This document shows positions 28,736-36,691 of a DNA stretch of 54,434 bases, piece by piece. The DNA lies in contig NZ_JAGSOH010000040.1 of assembly GCF_018139625.1 (NCBI RefSeq), positions 1 to 54,434 of the forward strand, written 5' to 3'. Made by a program: the position numbers and the translations under genes. The stretch comes from Actinospica acidithermotolerans. GTDB lineage: Bacteria > Actinomycetota > Actinomycetes > Streptomycetales > Catenulisporaceae. The stretch's first letter is position 1, and each line of letters starts with the position of its first letter. The notes under the pieces are model-generated. The model ran no database searches, had not been told where the DNA came from, and worked only from the letters and a program-made list of their open reading frames with translations.

Positions 28736-29608
28736 ATGGTCGTCGTGAAACAGCTACAAACCGAGGGTCTGCTGGTGCTCGCCGGAACCCCGATCGGCGA
28801 CCCCGCGGACGCCCCGCCCCGGCTGGCCGAGCAGCTGCGCACGGCCGACGTGGTGGCCGCGGAGGACACCCGGCGGCTGCGCCGGCTGACCCAGGAGCTC
28901 GGGGTGGAGCCGGCCGGGCGGATCGTGTCCTACTTCGAGGGCAACGAGGCGGCCCGCACCCCCGAGCTGGTCGCCCGGCTGGCCGAGGGCGCGCACGTGC
29001 TGCTGGTCACCGACGCGGGGATGCCCTCGGTCTCCGATCCGGGATACCGGCTGGTCGCGGCCGCGGTGGAGGCCGGGATCCGGGTCACCGCCGTACCCGG
29101 GCCCTCCGCCGTGCTGACCGCTCTGGCGCTGTCCGGGCTGCCGGTGGACCGCTTCTGCTTCGAGGGCTTCCCGCCGCGCAAGGCCGGCGAGCGCTCCCGC
29201 GCGCTGGCCGCGCTGGCGCACGAGCCGCGCACGATGGTCTTCTTCGAGGCGACGCACCGGATCGGCGAGACCCTGGAGGCGATGGCTGAAAGTTTCGGCG
29301 CGGACCGGCCCGCCGCCGTCTGCCGGGAGCTGACCAAGACCTTCGAGGAGGTCAAGCGCGGCACCCTCGGCGAGCTGGCCGCGTGGTCGAAGGACGGGGT
29401 GCGCGGCGAGATCACGGTCGTGGTCTCCGGCGCCGCGCCCGCCGGGCCGGCCGAGCACACCCCGGAGAGCCTGGCCGCACTGGTGAGCGCCCGCGAGGAG
29501 GCCGGCGAACACCGCAAGACGGCGATCGCGGCGGTGGCGGCCGAGTTGGGGCTGCCCAAGCGCGAGGTGTTCGACGCGGTGGTCGCCGCGAAAACCGGGA
29601 CGGACTGA
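28736..29608 (+). CDS. rsmI: 16S rRNA (cytidine1402-2'-O)-methyltransferase
   Basis: The 290-residue SAM-dependent enzyme 2'-O-methylates C1402 of 16S rRNA. Signature strings are LAGTPIGDP, VAAEDTRRLRRL, VTDAGMPSVSDPG, VPGPSAVLTALALSGLP and FEGFPPRK. It is divergent from the PMT gene (37 bp between starts) and heads a plus-strand run of housekeeping genes (metG, tatD, rpfB, rsmA, ispE). Confidence 0.94.
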   Translation: MVVVKQLQTEGLLVLAGTPIGDPADAPPRLAEQLRTADVVAAEDTRRLRRLTQELGVEPAGRIVSYFEGNEAARTPELVARLAEGAHVLLVTDAGMPSVSDPGYRLVAAAVEAGIRVTAVPGPSAVLTALALSGLPVDRFCFEGFPPRKAGERSRALAALAHEPRTMVFFEATHRIGETLEAMAESFGADRPAAVCRELTKTFEEVKRGTLGELAAWSKDGVRGEITVVVSGAAPAGPAEHTPESLAALVSAREEAGEHRKTAIAAVAAELGLPKREVFDAVVAAKTGTD

Positions 29609-29622
29609 GGTTCGCGAGCCCG

Positions 29623-29628
29623 TAGAAT
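29623..29628 (+). promoter_or_regulatory. -10 element of metG (leaderless)
   Basis: TAGAAT lies 6 nt before the metG ATG, 15 nt past the rsmI stop. Confidence 0.55.
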
Positions 29629-29634
29629 TCCGAC

Positions 29635-31233
29635 ATGGCTTCCAGCGACAAGTCCTACTACGTCACCACGCCGATCTACTACGTGAACGACGCGCCGCAC
29701 ATCGGCAGCGCCTACACGACGACGGCGGGTGACGTGCTGACCCGCTGGCACCGGCAGCGCGGCGAGAACGTGTGGTACCTGACCGGCACCGACGAGCACG
29801 GCGAGAAGCTGCTGCGCACCGCCCGGGCGAACGGGGTGAGCCCGCAGGAGTGGACCGACAAGCTGGTCCGCGAGGCCTGGCTCCCGGTGCTCGAGACGAT
29901 CGACGCCGCGAACGACGACTTCATCCGGACGACGGAGAAGCGGCACACCGAGCGGGTGCAGGAGTTCTGGCAGAACCTGCACGACGCAGGCGAGGTCTAC
30001 AAGGGCTCGTACGAGGGCCTGTACTGCGTGGCCTGCGAGGAGCACAAGCTCCCGGGCGACCTGGAGGAGGGCACCGGCGAGTACGCCGGCCAGCTGGTCT
30101 GCAAGGTGCACCACCGCCCGGTGGAGACCATCCGCGAGGAGAACTACTTCTTCAAGCTGTCGCAGTACACCGACAAGCTCCTCGCCTACTACGAGGAGCA
30201 CCCGGAGTTCGTGCAGCCGGCCACGGCGCGCAACGAGGTGGTCTCGTTCGTCAAGCAGGGCCTGCAGGACCTGTCGATCTCGCGCACCAGCTTCGACTGG
30301 GGCATCCCGATCCCGTGGGACACCAAGCACGTGCTGTACGTGTGGATCGACGCGCTGCTGAACTACGTGACCGCGGTCGGCTACGGCTCGGACGAGGAGA
30401 AGTTCGAGCGCACCTGGCCCGCGGACGTGCACCTGGTCGGCAAGGACATCCTGCGCTTCCACGCGGTGATCTGGCCGGCGATGCTGATGGCGGCCGGGCT
30501 GCCGCTGCCGAAGAAGGTGTTCGGCCACGGCTGGCTGCTGGTCGGCGGCGAGAAGATGTCGAAGACGAAGCTGACCGGCATCGCCCCCGCCCAGATCACC
30601 GACCACTTCGGCTCGGACGCGTACCGCTACTACTTCATGCGCGCGATCCCGTTCGGCCAGGACGGCTCGTTCTCCTGGGAGGACCTGAACGCCCGGTACA
30701 CCTCGGAGCTGGCCAACGACTACGGCAACCTCGCCTCGCGCGTCGCGGCGATGGTCGGCAAGTACTTCGGCGGCGTGCTCCCCGAGGCGAGCGCCCACGG
30801 CCCGGCCGAGCAGACCATCGCCGACGCGCTGGCCGCCGCGGTCGCGACCGCGGACGAGCGGATCGGCGAGGCGCTGGACTTCCAGGGCGGCCTGAACGCG
30901 GTCTTCGACTTCATCAAGCTGGTCAACGGGTACCTGACCGAGCAGGAGCCGTGGAAGGTCGCCAAGGACGAGTCCGCCGAGGGCCAGGCCCGTCTCGCGA
31001 CGATCCTGTACACGGCCGCCGAGTCGCTGCGCGCCGTCGCCGTCCTGCTGAACGCGGTCATGCCCAAGTCCTCCGCGGCCCTGTGGGACTCGCTCGGCGC
31101 CGAGGCCTCGCTCGGCGAGCTCGCCAAGCAGCCGGTGCAGGACGCGGGCCGCTGGGGCCAGCTCCCGGCCGGCTCGGTCGTGACCAAGGGCGCGGTCCTC
31201 TTCCCGCGGCTCGAGGAGCGCGCCGAGGGCTGA
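29635..31233 (+). CDS. metG: Methionyl-tRNA synthetase
   Basis: The 532-residue class I synthetase charges tRNA-Met. HIGH is present as PHIGSAY (His22-Gly24) and the KMSKS loop as KMSKTKL starting at Lys307, with Thr as the last residue. The connective domain has YCVACEE and VCKVHHRPVE, part of the knuckle region. It has no C-terminal tRNA-binding extension. A strong hairpin follows the stop. Confidence 0.96.
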   Translation: MASSDKSYYVTTPIYYVNDAPHIGSAYTTTAGDVLTRWHRQRGENVWYLTGTDEHGEKLLRTARANGVSPQEWTDKLVREAWLPVLETIDAANDDFIRTTEKRHTERVQEFWQNLHDAGEVYKGSYEGLYCVACEEHKLPGDLEEGTGEYAGQLVCKVHHRPVETIREENYFFKLSQYTDKLLAYYEEHPEFVQPATARNEVVSFVKQGLQDLSISRTSFDWGIPIPWDTKHVLYVWIDALLNYVTAVGYGSDEEKFERTWPADVHLVGKDILRFHAVIWPAMLMAAGLPLPKKVFGHGWLLVGGEKMSKTKLTGIAPAQITDHFGSDAYRYYFMRAIPFGQDGSFSWEDLNARYTSELANDYGNLASRVAAMVGKYFGGVLPEASAHGPAEQTIADALAAAVATADERIGEALDFQGGLNAVFDFIKLVNGYLTEQEPWKVAKDESAEGQARLATILYTAAESLRAVAVLLNAVMPKSSAALWDSLGAEASLGELAKQPVQDAGRWGQLPAGSVVTKGAVLFPRLEERAEG

Positions 31234-31252
31234 GGCCCCGATTCCGACACGA

Positions 31253-31283
31253 AACGGCCGGTCCCCCGCGGGGACCGGCCGTT
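31253..31283 (+). terminator. Terminator after metG
   Basis: AACGGCCGGTCCCC (31253-31266) pairs perfectly with 31270-31283 across a 3-nt loop, followed by ctcgtcg. Confidence 0.7.
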
Positions 31284-31405
31284 CTCGTCGCGGTGTCCGC
31301 GGCACCGTTCACGGAGATGCCGGTGCCGGTGCTGGTCCTGCCCTGACGAAGTTGTGGCCGGCTGCGCGGCGACGAACGCGATGTAGGCCCGGTGGCCAGG
31401 GCCCG

Positions 31406-31411
31406 TAGACT
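31406..31411 (+). promoter_or_regulatory. -10 element of the TatD gene (leaderless)
   Basis: TAGACT lies 7 nt before the ATG at 31419. Confidence 0.5.
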
Positions 31412-31418
31412 CGCGCGC

Positions 31419-32321
31419 ATGGCCAGCAGCAAGTCCAAGGACAAGAGCAGGACGCAGGACACGCCGCCGCCGGTGCCGGAGCCGCTGCCGGCGCCGGTGG
31501 CGGATTCGCACACGCACCTCGACATGCAGGGGCGCACGGCCGAGGAGTCGCTGAAGCTGGCGGCTTCGGTCAACGTGGCGACGCTGGTCCAAGTGGGTTG
31601 CGATGTGCGTTCGTCCGAATGGGCGGTTCAGCAGGCTTCTGCCTTCCCGGAGATCCACGCCACGGTCGCGCTACACCCGAACGAGGCGCCCCGGCTCGTC
31701 TTAGGCGATATGGATGAATGGGCCGGGCACGGGGCGCGGCGCCCCGCCGGCGGGGAGGCGGCGCTGGAGGCGGCGATCGGGCGGGTCGCCGAACTGGCGG
31801 CGCGGCCGGAGGTCGTCGGGATCGGGGAGACGGGGCTCGACTACTTCCGCACCGGGCCCGAGGGGGTCGCGGCGCAGCAGCTCTCGTTCCGGCGGCACAT
31901 CGCGCTGGCCAAGGAGTTCGGCAAGGCGCTGGTGATCCACGACAGGGACGCGCACGAGGACGTGCTGCGGATCCTGCGCGAGGAGGGCGCGCCCGATCGG
32001 GTGGTCTTCCACTGCTACTCCGGGGACGCGGCGATGGCGCGGGTGTGCGCGGAGGCGGGCTACTACCTCTCGTTCGCGGGGCCGGTGACCTTCAAGGCGA
32101 ACGACGCCCTGCGCGAGGCGCTGCGCGTCACGCCGCTGGACCGGGTGCTCGTCGAGACCGACGCCCCGTTCCTGACGCCGGTGCCCTTCCGGGGGCGGCC
32201 GAACGCTCCGTATCTGATCCCGTACACTGTCCGTTCGATGGCCGAGACGCTGGCCGTGGACCTGCGGGAGCTGTGCGTAGCCCTCGACGCGAACACGCGC
32301 CGGGTATTCGAACTCGTGTAA
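31419..32321 (+). CDS. TatD-family metal-dependent hydrolase/DNase
   Basis: The 300-residue TIM-barrel enzyme has a Lys/Pro-rich N-terminal extension of about 25 residues, then the metal-binding ADSHTHLD, GIGETGLDYF, ALVIHDRDAHED, VFHCYSGD and VETDAPFLTPVP motifs of the TatD family (3'-5' exonuclease/DNA repair or quality control). The frame begins at GTG 31392, but TAGACT 7 nt upstream of ATG 31419 supports that start. The order metG-tatD-rpf-rsmA-ispE is conserved in actinomycetes. Confidence 0.92.
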   Translation: MASSKSKDKSRTQDTPPPVPEPLPAPVADSHTHLDMQGRTAEESLKLAASVNVATLVQVGCDVRSSEWAVQQASAFPEIHATVALHPNEAPRLVLGDMDEWAGHGARRPAGGEAALEAAIGRVAELAARPEVVGIGETGLDYFRTGPEGVAAQQLSFRRHIALAKEFGKALVIHDRDAHEDVLRILREEGAPDRVVFHCYSGDAAMARVCAEAGYYLSFAGPVTFKANDALREALRVTPLDRVLVETDAPFLTPVPFRGRPNAPYLIPYTVRSMAETLAVDLRELCVALDANTRRVFELV

Positions 32322-32634
32322 CCATTTCTCGACAACCTCTTCGAGCTAGGCCAAATAGGTCATTGGTAGGAGAAAGCTCACACTCCTGGACGGTTGGCTG
32401 TCCCGGAATGCACTGATTTGGCTGAGCAGTCAAGGTGCTTATCGGACAAAACGACCTCGACTGACCCCCGGGCGGGCTATGGCGACCTTGCCCCGGAGTC
32501 GGTTACAGTCCGATGCTCGGTAGCCGGATCGGTGGAACCGGCGCGGGCCCCGGTCCGCGTCCGGCGGCGCGCGAAGCAGTCGAGCGCCGCCTTCGGAACC
32601 CGCCGTGCCCGGGATCATCGAGGTCTGGAGTCTT
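32322..32634 (+). other. 313-bp gap upstream of rpfB
   Basis: No gene is visible. A TACAGT hexamer (32503-32508), without a convincing -35, could start a leader of about 120 nt. GC-rich inverted segments near 32536-32600 may fold. I looked for a c-di-AMP (ydaO-type) riboswitch, known upstream of some actinobacterial rpf genes, and could not recognise its conserved core. Confidence 0.3.
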
Positions 32635-34404
32635 GTGAGCGGTACGCGCTCGAACCCCCCTCATAGCCCCGACTACGGAGCCGACTACACGCAGGGCGGC
32701 TACGCCGACCTGTCGGGCGGTCAGACCGGCGGCTACGCCGGGGCGACGTACTTCGCGGGCGCCGAAGGGTCGTCCGAAGCCGCCGAGTACTACTACGAGG
32801 ACCAGTACAGCCAGCAGCAGTACCAGTACAGCGAGTACGACCCGCAGGGTCAGTACGCCGAGTCCTCGGCGGATCAGCACCAGCAAGGCCAGTACGAGCA
32901 GACCGGCTACCAGAGCTACGAGCCGAGCTACTCGGGGGACGCGAACGCGTCCTACGACGCGAACCCCGCCGACTACGGCGAGTACTCCGGGCAGTACGAC
33001 GGATACTCGAACCTCGGCGGCGGCAGCGGCTACGCCGAGCCCTCGTACGCCGAGAGCGCGTACGCGGCCGAGCGGTACGCCCCGACCGCGCTGGCCACGG
33101 AGACCCTCGTCGCCGACCCGGCGATGCCGGACACCTCGTCCCTGGGCCTCGGCCCGGACGCCCCGGCGGCCGCGCCGGCGCCGGACACGGCCGCCGTGCC
33201 CACTCCGCGCCGCTCCCGCGCGAAGAACGCCGCGCCGAGCCGGCCGGCGTCGAGGACCGACGGAGCCGCGGCGAAGCCCGACGGCGTCGGCAAGCCGCCG
33301 AAGGTGCTACGCACCCGGCCGCGCACCGGCCCGCTCGGCCGGATCGTGCAGGGCACGGTGCTCGCCGCGCTGATCGGCGGAGCGATCACGTACGTGGCCT
33401 ACGACAAGTCGATCACGCTCAGCATCGACGGGCAGACCCAGACGGTGCACACCTTCGCCGGCACGGTCGGCGCGGTGCTCACCGCGGACGGGATCAGCAC
33501 CGGCAGCAAGGACGTGGTCAGCCCGGCGCCCGGCAACTCGGCGTCGAACGACGAGACCATCACCGTGCGCTACGGCCGCCCGCTGAGCCTGAAGGTCAAC
33601 GGCGTCTCGACGACCGCGTGGGTGCACTACCCGACGGTGGCCGGCGCGCTGCAGGAACTCGGCGTGCGCACCAGCGGCGCGAGCACCTCGGAGCCGATGT
33701 CGGCGGACATCCCGCGCTCCGGGATGACCGGCCTGGTCGTCTACACGATGCGGCACGTCACCTTCCTGGTCGACGGCAAGACCGTGCAGCTGAACACCAC
33801 GGCCGCCACCGTCAGCGCGGCGATGGCCCAGGCCGGGATCACGCTGCACAACCAGGACGCGCCCTCCGTCGCGGCGGCCTCGGTGCCGACCGACGGCGAG
33901 ACGATCTCGATAAACCGGATCACCGGGACGACCGAGACCAAGCAGGTCTCGATCCCGTTCCAGGTCACCAAGGTCAACGACTCGACCCAGTACGTCGGCA
34001 CCACCACCGTCACCACGCAGGGCGTGGACGGCGAGGAGACGGTGACGTACGCGGTGCAGGTCGTCAACGGCGTCAAGCAGGCCCCGAAGCAGATCTCCGA
34101 GACGGTGACCAAGCAGCCGGTCAACGAGGTCGAGTCGGTGGGCACCAAGGCGCTGCCGACCAGCGCGTCGAGCCTGAACTGGACGGCGCTCGCGACCTGC
34201 GAGTCCGGCGACAACCCGAGCGAGAACACCGGCAACGGGTTCTACGGGATGTACCAGTTCACGATCAGCACCTGGGACTCGCTGGGCGGCACCGGCCTGC
34301 CTTCGGACGCGAGCGCGGCGACCCAGACGGCGCTGGCCGAGAAGCTGTACGAAGAAGCGGGTTCCGGACAGTGGCCGGTGTGCGGTCACTACCTGTTCAG
34401 CTGA
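32635..34404 (+). CDS. Resuscitation-promoting factor RpfB-like lytic transglycosylase
   Basis: The 589-residue protein has an unusual cytoplasmic N terminus of about 150 residues that is very rich in Tyr, Gln, Ser and Gly, then a Pro/Arg-rich part, one membrane anchor (about 236-256), three DUF348 repeats (about 260-420), a G5 domain (about 425-500) and a C-terminal Rpf domain (about 514-589) with catalytic Glu523 in TCESGDNP and [13 protein letters not shown]. It should cleave peptidoglycan outside the cell and promote outgrowth. The GTG at 32635 follows GGAG closely. The Tyr/Gln tract is not a usual part of RpfB. Confidence 0.9.
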   Translation: MSGTRSNPPHSPDYGADYTQGGYADLSGGQTGGYAGATYFAGAEGSSEAAEYYYEDQYSQQQYQYSEYDPQGQYAESSADQHQQGQYEQTGYQSYEPSYSGDANASYDANPADYGEYSGQYDGYSNLGGGSGYAEPSYAESAYAAERYAPTALATETLVADPAMPDTSSLGLGPDAPAAAPAPDTAAVPTPRRSRAKNAAPSRPASRTDGAAAKPDGVGKPPKVLRTRPRTGPLGRIVQGTVLAALIGGAITYVAYDKSITLSIDGQTQTVHTFAGTVGAVLTADGISTGSKDVVSPAPGNSASNDETITVRYGRPLSLKVNGVSTTAWVHYPTVAGALQELGVRTSGASTSEPMSADIPRSGMTGLVVYTMRHVTFLVDGKTVQLNTTAATVSAAMAQAGITLHNQDAPSVAAASVPTDGETISINRITGTTETKQVSIPFQVTKVNDSTQYVGTTTVTTQGVDGEETVTYAVQVVNGVKQAPKQISETVTKQPVNEVESVGTKALPTSASSLNWTALATCESGDNPSENTGNGFYGMYQFTISTWDSLGGTGLPSDASAATQTALAEKLYEEAGSGQWPVCGHYLFS

Positions 34405-34422
34405 GCAGGCCACGGTCGCCTC

Positions 34423-34428
34423 TAGAAT
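34423..34428 (+). promoter_or_regulatory. -10 element of rsmA (leaderless)
   Basis: TAGAAT lies 7 nt before the ATG at 34436. Confidence 0.55.
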
Positions 34429-34435
34429 CGGTGGC

Positions 34436-35374
34436 ATGCGGCAATCTGCACAGCTGAACGAACCGTCCGAGGGCGATTCGGCGGGACCGGGCGGAGGCGA
34501 AGCCTCCCTGCTCGGCCCCGCCGACGTGCGTCGGCTGGCGGACCGGCTCGGCGTGCGCCCGACCAAGCAGCTCGGCCAGAACTTCGTGATCGACCCGAAC
34601 ACCATCCGGCGCATCGTCGCCTCCGCGCGGCTGAGCCCGGACGACGTGGTGGTCGAGGTCGGCCCCGGCCTCGGCTCGCTCACCCTCGGGCTGCTCGACG
34701 CGGCGCGGCGGGTGGTCGCCGTCGAGATCGACCCGGTGCTCGCCGAGGCGCTGCCCGGCACGATCGCCGAGCGCGCGCCCGGGCTGGCCGGCAACTTCGA
34801 GCTCGTGCACAAGGACGCGCTGCGGCTGACCGAGCTGCCGGGGCCGGCCCCGACCGCGCTGGTGGCGAACCTGCCGTACAACGTCGCCGTGCCGGTGCTG
34901 CTGACCATGCTGGAGCGCTTCCCGAGCCTGCGCCGCGTGCTGATCATGGTGCAGGCCGAGGTGGCCGACCGGCTGGCCGCGGAGCCCGGCGGCCGGGTCT
35001 ACGGCGTGCCGAGCGTCAAGGCCCGCTGGTACGCCGACGTGCGCCGGGCCGGCTCCATCGGCAAGAACGTCTTCTGGCCGGCGCCGCACGTCGAGTCCGG
35101 CCTGGTGGCCCTGGAGCGGCGCGAGCCCCCGCGCGGGGACGTCGGGCGCGCCGAGGTCTTCGCCGTGGTGGACGCGGCCTTCGCGCAGCGTCGCAAGACC
35201 CTGCGGGCGGCGCTCGGCGGCTGGGCCGGTTCCCCGGCGCGGGCCGAGGAACTGCTGCGCCGCGCCGGGGTTGATCCCGGCGCACGGGGGGAGTCCCTGG
35301 GCGTGGCAGAGTATGCCGCGATCGCGGCGGCGCGCGCCGCCGCGGAGGAGTCGAAGGAGTCTGGGTCGTCGTGA
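34436..35374 (+). CDS. rsmA: 16S rRNA (adenine1518/1519-N6)-dimethyltransferase
   Basis: RsmA/KsgA, 312 residues, dimethylates two adjacent adenosines in 16S helix 45. It shows [14 protein letters not shown], the SAM motif [12 protein letters not shown], and the catalytic NLPYNVAVP. The N-terminal 25 residues are a low-complexity extension. Its TGA overlaps an ATG (TGATG) that opens the first of a series of short ORFs in the 70-bp repeat array before ispE, so translation is likely coupled. Confidence 0.95.
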   Translation: MRQSAQLNEPSEGDSAGPGGGEASLLGPADVRRLADRLGVRPTKQLGQNFVIDPNTIRRIVASARLSPDDVVVEVGPGLGSLTLGLLDAARRVVAVEIDPVLAEALPGTIAERAPGLAGNFELVHKDALRLTELPGPAPTALVANLPYNVAVPVLLTMLERFPSLRRVLIMVQAEVADRLAAEPGGRVYGVPSVKARWYADVRRAGSIGKNVFWPAPHVESGLVALERREPPRGDVGRAEVFAVVDAAFAQRRKTLRAALGGWAGSPARAEELLRRAGVDPGARGESLGVAEYAAIAAARAAAEESKESGSS

Positions 35375-35454
35375 TGGCCGCCGAGCATTCGCCGTGGGAC
35401 CAGACGGCGGCACCTTTCCAGCCGGAGAAGGGTTTCGACCTTGAGCGCCGCTGA
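35374..35454 (+). CDS. Leader ORF 1 of the ispE repeat array (26 codons)
   Basis: The ATG overlaps the rsmA stop (TGATG). The product is 26 residues, starts [15 protein letters not shown] and ends FDLERR. Its stop lies 11 nt past the next TTG start at 35441, so ribosomes ending here are placed for re-initiation. Unlike the later copies, its own start is not in a full repeat. No function beyond coupling is proposed. Confidence 0.45.
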   Translation: MAAEHSPWDQTAAPFQPEKGFDLERR

Positions 35455-35584
35455 GCAGCCGCCGTGGGACCAGACGGCGGCACCTTTCCAGCCGGAGAAG
35501 GGTTTCGACCTTGAGCGCCGCCGAGCATTCGCCGTGGGATCAGACGGCGGCACCTTTCCAGCCGGAGAAGGGTTTCGACCTTGA
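35441..35584 (+). CDS. Leader ORF 2 of the ispE repeat array (47 codons)
   Basis: TTG start 8 nt after GAAGGG. It begins MSAAEQPPWDQTAAPFQPEK like ispE itself. Because the next unit carries CGAGCA instead of TGAGCA, it reads on through that unit in a shifted frame and stops at the TGA inside the TTGA at 35581-35584, overlapping the next start by 4 nt. Confidence 0.4.
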   Translation: MSAAEQPPWDQTAAPFQPEKGFDLERRRAFAVGSDGGTFPAGEGFRP

Positions 35585-35594
35585 GCGCCGCTGA
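35511..35594 (+). CDS. Leader ORF 3 of the ispE repeat array (27 codons)
   Basis: TTG start with the same ribosome-binding site. The 27-residue product starts MSAAEHSPWDQ and ends LERR. It overlaps leader ORF 2 in another frame and ends 14 nt into leader ORF 4. Confidence 0.4.
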   Translation: MSAAEHSPWDQTAAPFQPEKGFDLERR

Positions 35595-35664
35595 GCAGCC
35601 GCCGTGGGACCAGACGGCGGCACCTTTCCAGCCGGAGAAGGGTTTCGACCTTGAGCGCCGCTGA
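35581..35664 (+). CDS. Leader ORF 4 of the ispE repeat array (27 codons)
   Basis: TTG start with the same ribosome-binding site. The 27-residue product starts MSAAEQPPWDQ, nearly the IspE N terminus. Its TGA (35662-35664) lies just inside ispE, whose TTG is at 35651: a stop/start overlap of 14 nt. Confidence 0.45.
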   Translation: MSAAEQPPWDQTAAPFQPEKGFDLERR

Positions 35665-36619
35665 GCAGCCGCCGTGGGATGAGGGACCCTTCCAGCCGGA
35701 GGCGGTCACCGTGCGGGTCCCGGCGAAGATCAACCTCTCGCTGTCCGTGGGCCCGCTGCGGCCGGACGGCTACCACGAGCTGGTCACGGTCTTCCACGCC
35801 GTGTCGCTGTACGACGAGGTGATCGCGCGCTCGGCGCGCGGGATCTCGCTCTCCGTCGAACCGCTGCGCCGCGACTCGGACGTGGAGCAGGTGCCGGCCG
35901 ACGAGCGCAACCTGGCCTGGCAGGCGGCGGCGCTGCTGGCGGAGCAGTGCGGCGTGGAGCCGAACGTGCGCCTGACGATCCGCAAGGACATCCCGGTGGC
36001 CGGCGGCATGGCGGGCGGCTCGGCGGACGCCGCGGCCACCCTCGTGGCCTGCGACTCCCTGTGGGGCACCGGCCTGCGCCGGGACGAGCTGCACGACCTG
36101 GCCGCGCAGCTGGGCAGCGACGTGCCCTTCGCGCTGCACGGCGGTACCGCGATCGGCACCGGCCGCGGCGAGCACATCTCCCCGGTGCTCGCGGCCACCG
36201 GCCTGGAGTGGGTCATCGCCGTGCTGGACGCCGGCCTGTCCACGCCGAAGATCTTCGAGGCCTGCGACAACCAGCGCCGCCGCAACAAGGTCGAGGCGCC
36301 CTCCCCGAGCGTGCACCCGGACCTGATGGCCGCGCTGCGCTCCCGGGACACCGCCGCGATCGGCCGCGCGCTCTACAACGATCTGCAGCCCGCCTCCATC
36401 GAGGTGCTGCCGGAGATCGGCGAGCTGCTCGAGCTCGGCCGGGCGGCGGGCGCCTGCGGCTCCCTCGTCTCCGGCTCGGGGCCGACGACGGTCTTCCTGG
36501 TGGACGGCCCGCTGGCCGCCGCGAACGTCGAGGCGGAACTGCGCACGTCGGGCCGCTGCCGTGCCGTACGCCGGGCCCGAGGGCCGGTTCCCGGCGCCAA
36601 CATCGTCAACGTACGCTGA
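35651..36619 (+). CDS. ispE: 4-diphosphocytidyl-2-C-methyl-D-erythritol kinase
   Basis: The 322-residue GHMP kinase phosphorylates CDP-ME in the MEP isoprenoid pathway. It shows VRVPAKINLSLSVG, RPDGYHEL, the ATP loop PVAGGMAGGSADAAATL and C-terminal SGSGPTTVF. TTG 35651 has GAAGGG 8 nt upstream; the first 19 residues (MSAAEQPPWDEGPFQPE) are extra to the family core and match the repeated leader ORFs. GTG 35711 would give the core enzyme only. Translation is probably tuned by the array. Confidence 0.93.
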   Translation: MSAAEQPPWDEGPFQPEAVTVRVPAKINLSLSVGPLRPDGYHELVTVFHAVSLYDEVIARSARGISLSVEPLRRDSDVEQVPADERNLAWQAAALLAEQCGVEPNVRLTIRKDIPVAGGMAGGSADAAATLVACDSLWGTGLRRDELHDLAAQLGSDVPFALHGGTAIGTGRGEHISPVLAATGLEWVIAVLDAGLSTPKIFEACDNQRRRNKVEAPSPSVHPDLMAALRSRDTAAIGRALYNDLQPASIEVLPEIGELLELGRAAGACGSLVSGSGPTTVFLVDGPLAAANVEAELRTSGRCRAVRRARGPVPGANIVNVR

Positions 36620-36691
36620 TCCGCCGATGACGCTGCGCGGTTGACCTGGCGGCCCGCCACGAGGAACGTCAAGGCTTCGAAGACGCCCGCC

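Larger units (their letters stand above)
35381..35700 (+). repeat. 70-bp tandem repeat array carrying repeated translation starts
   Basis: Four full 70-bp units begin at 35391, 35461, 35531 and 35601; partial units flank them (35381-35390, and 35671-35700, which diverges inside ispE). Units differ at only a few bases: GGGAC/GGGAT, and CTGAGCAGCC versus CCGAGCATTC. Each unit contains a possible hairpin (GCCGCCGT/ACGGCGGC, 8-nt loop, in the CAGCC copies), the ribosome-binding site GGAGAAGGG and a TTG start. 70 is not a multiple of 3, so each unit changes frame. Confidence 0.95.

Noticed and set aside
32322-32634. c-di-AMP (ydaO-type) riboswitch upstream of rpfB
   Set aside because: Known for some actinobacterial rpf genes, but I could not identify the conserved core. 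A covariance-model search would settle it.
35381-35700. CRISPR-like array
   Set aside because: The units are directly adjacent with no unique spacers between repeats and no cas genes are present; it is a coding-leader tandem repeat.
34999-36316. Long minus-strand frames with repeated GRNPSPAGKVPP-like blocks across the array
   Set aside because: They are antisense to rsmA, the 70-bp repeats and ispE; the repeated peptide simply mirrors the DNA repeat, and codon bias supports the plus strand.
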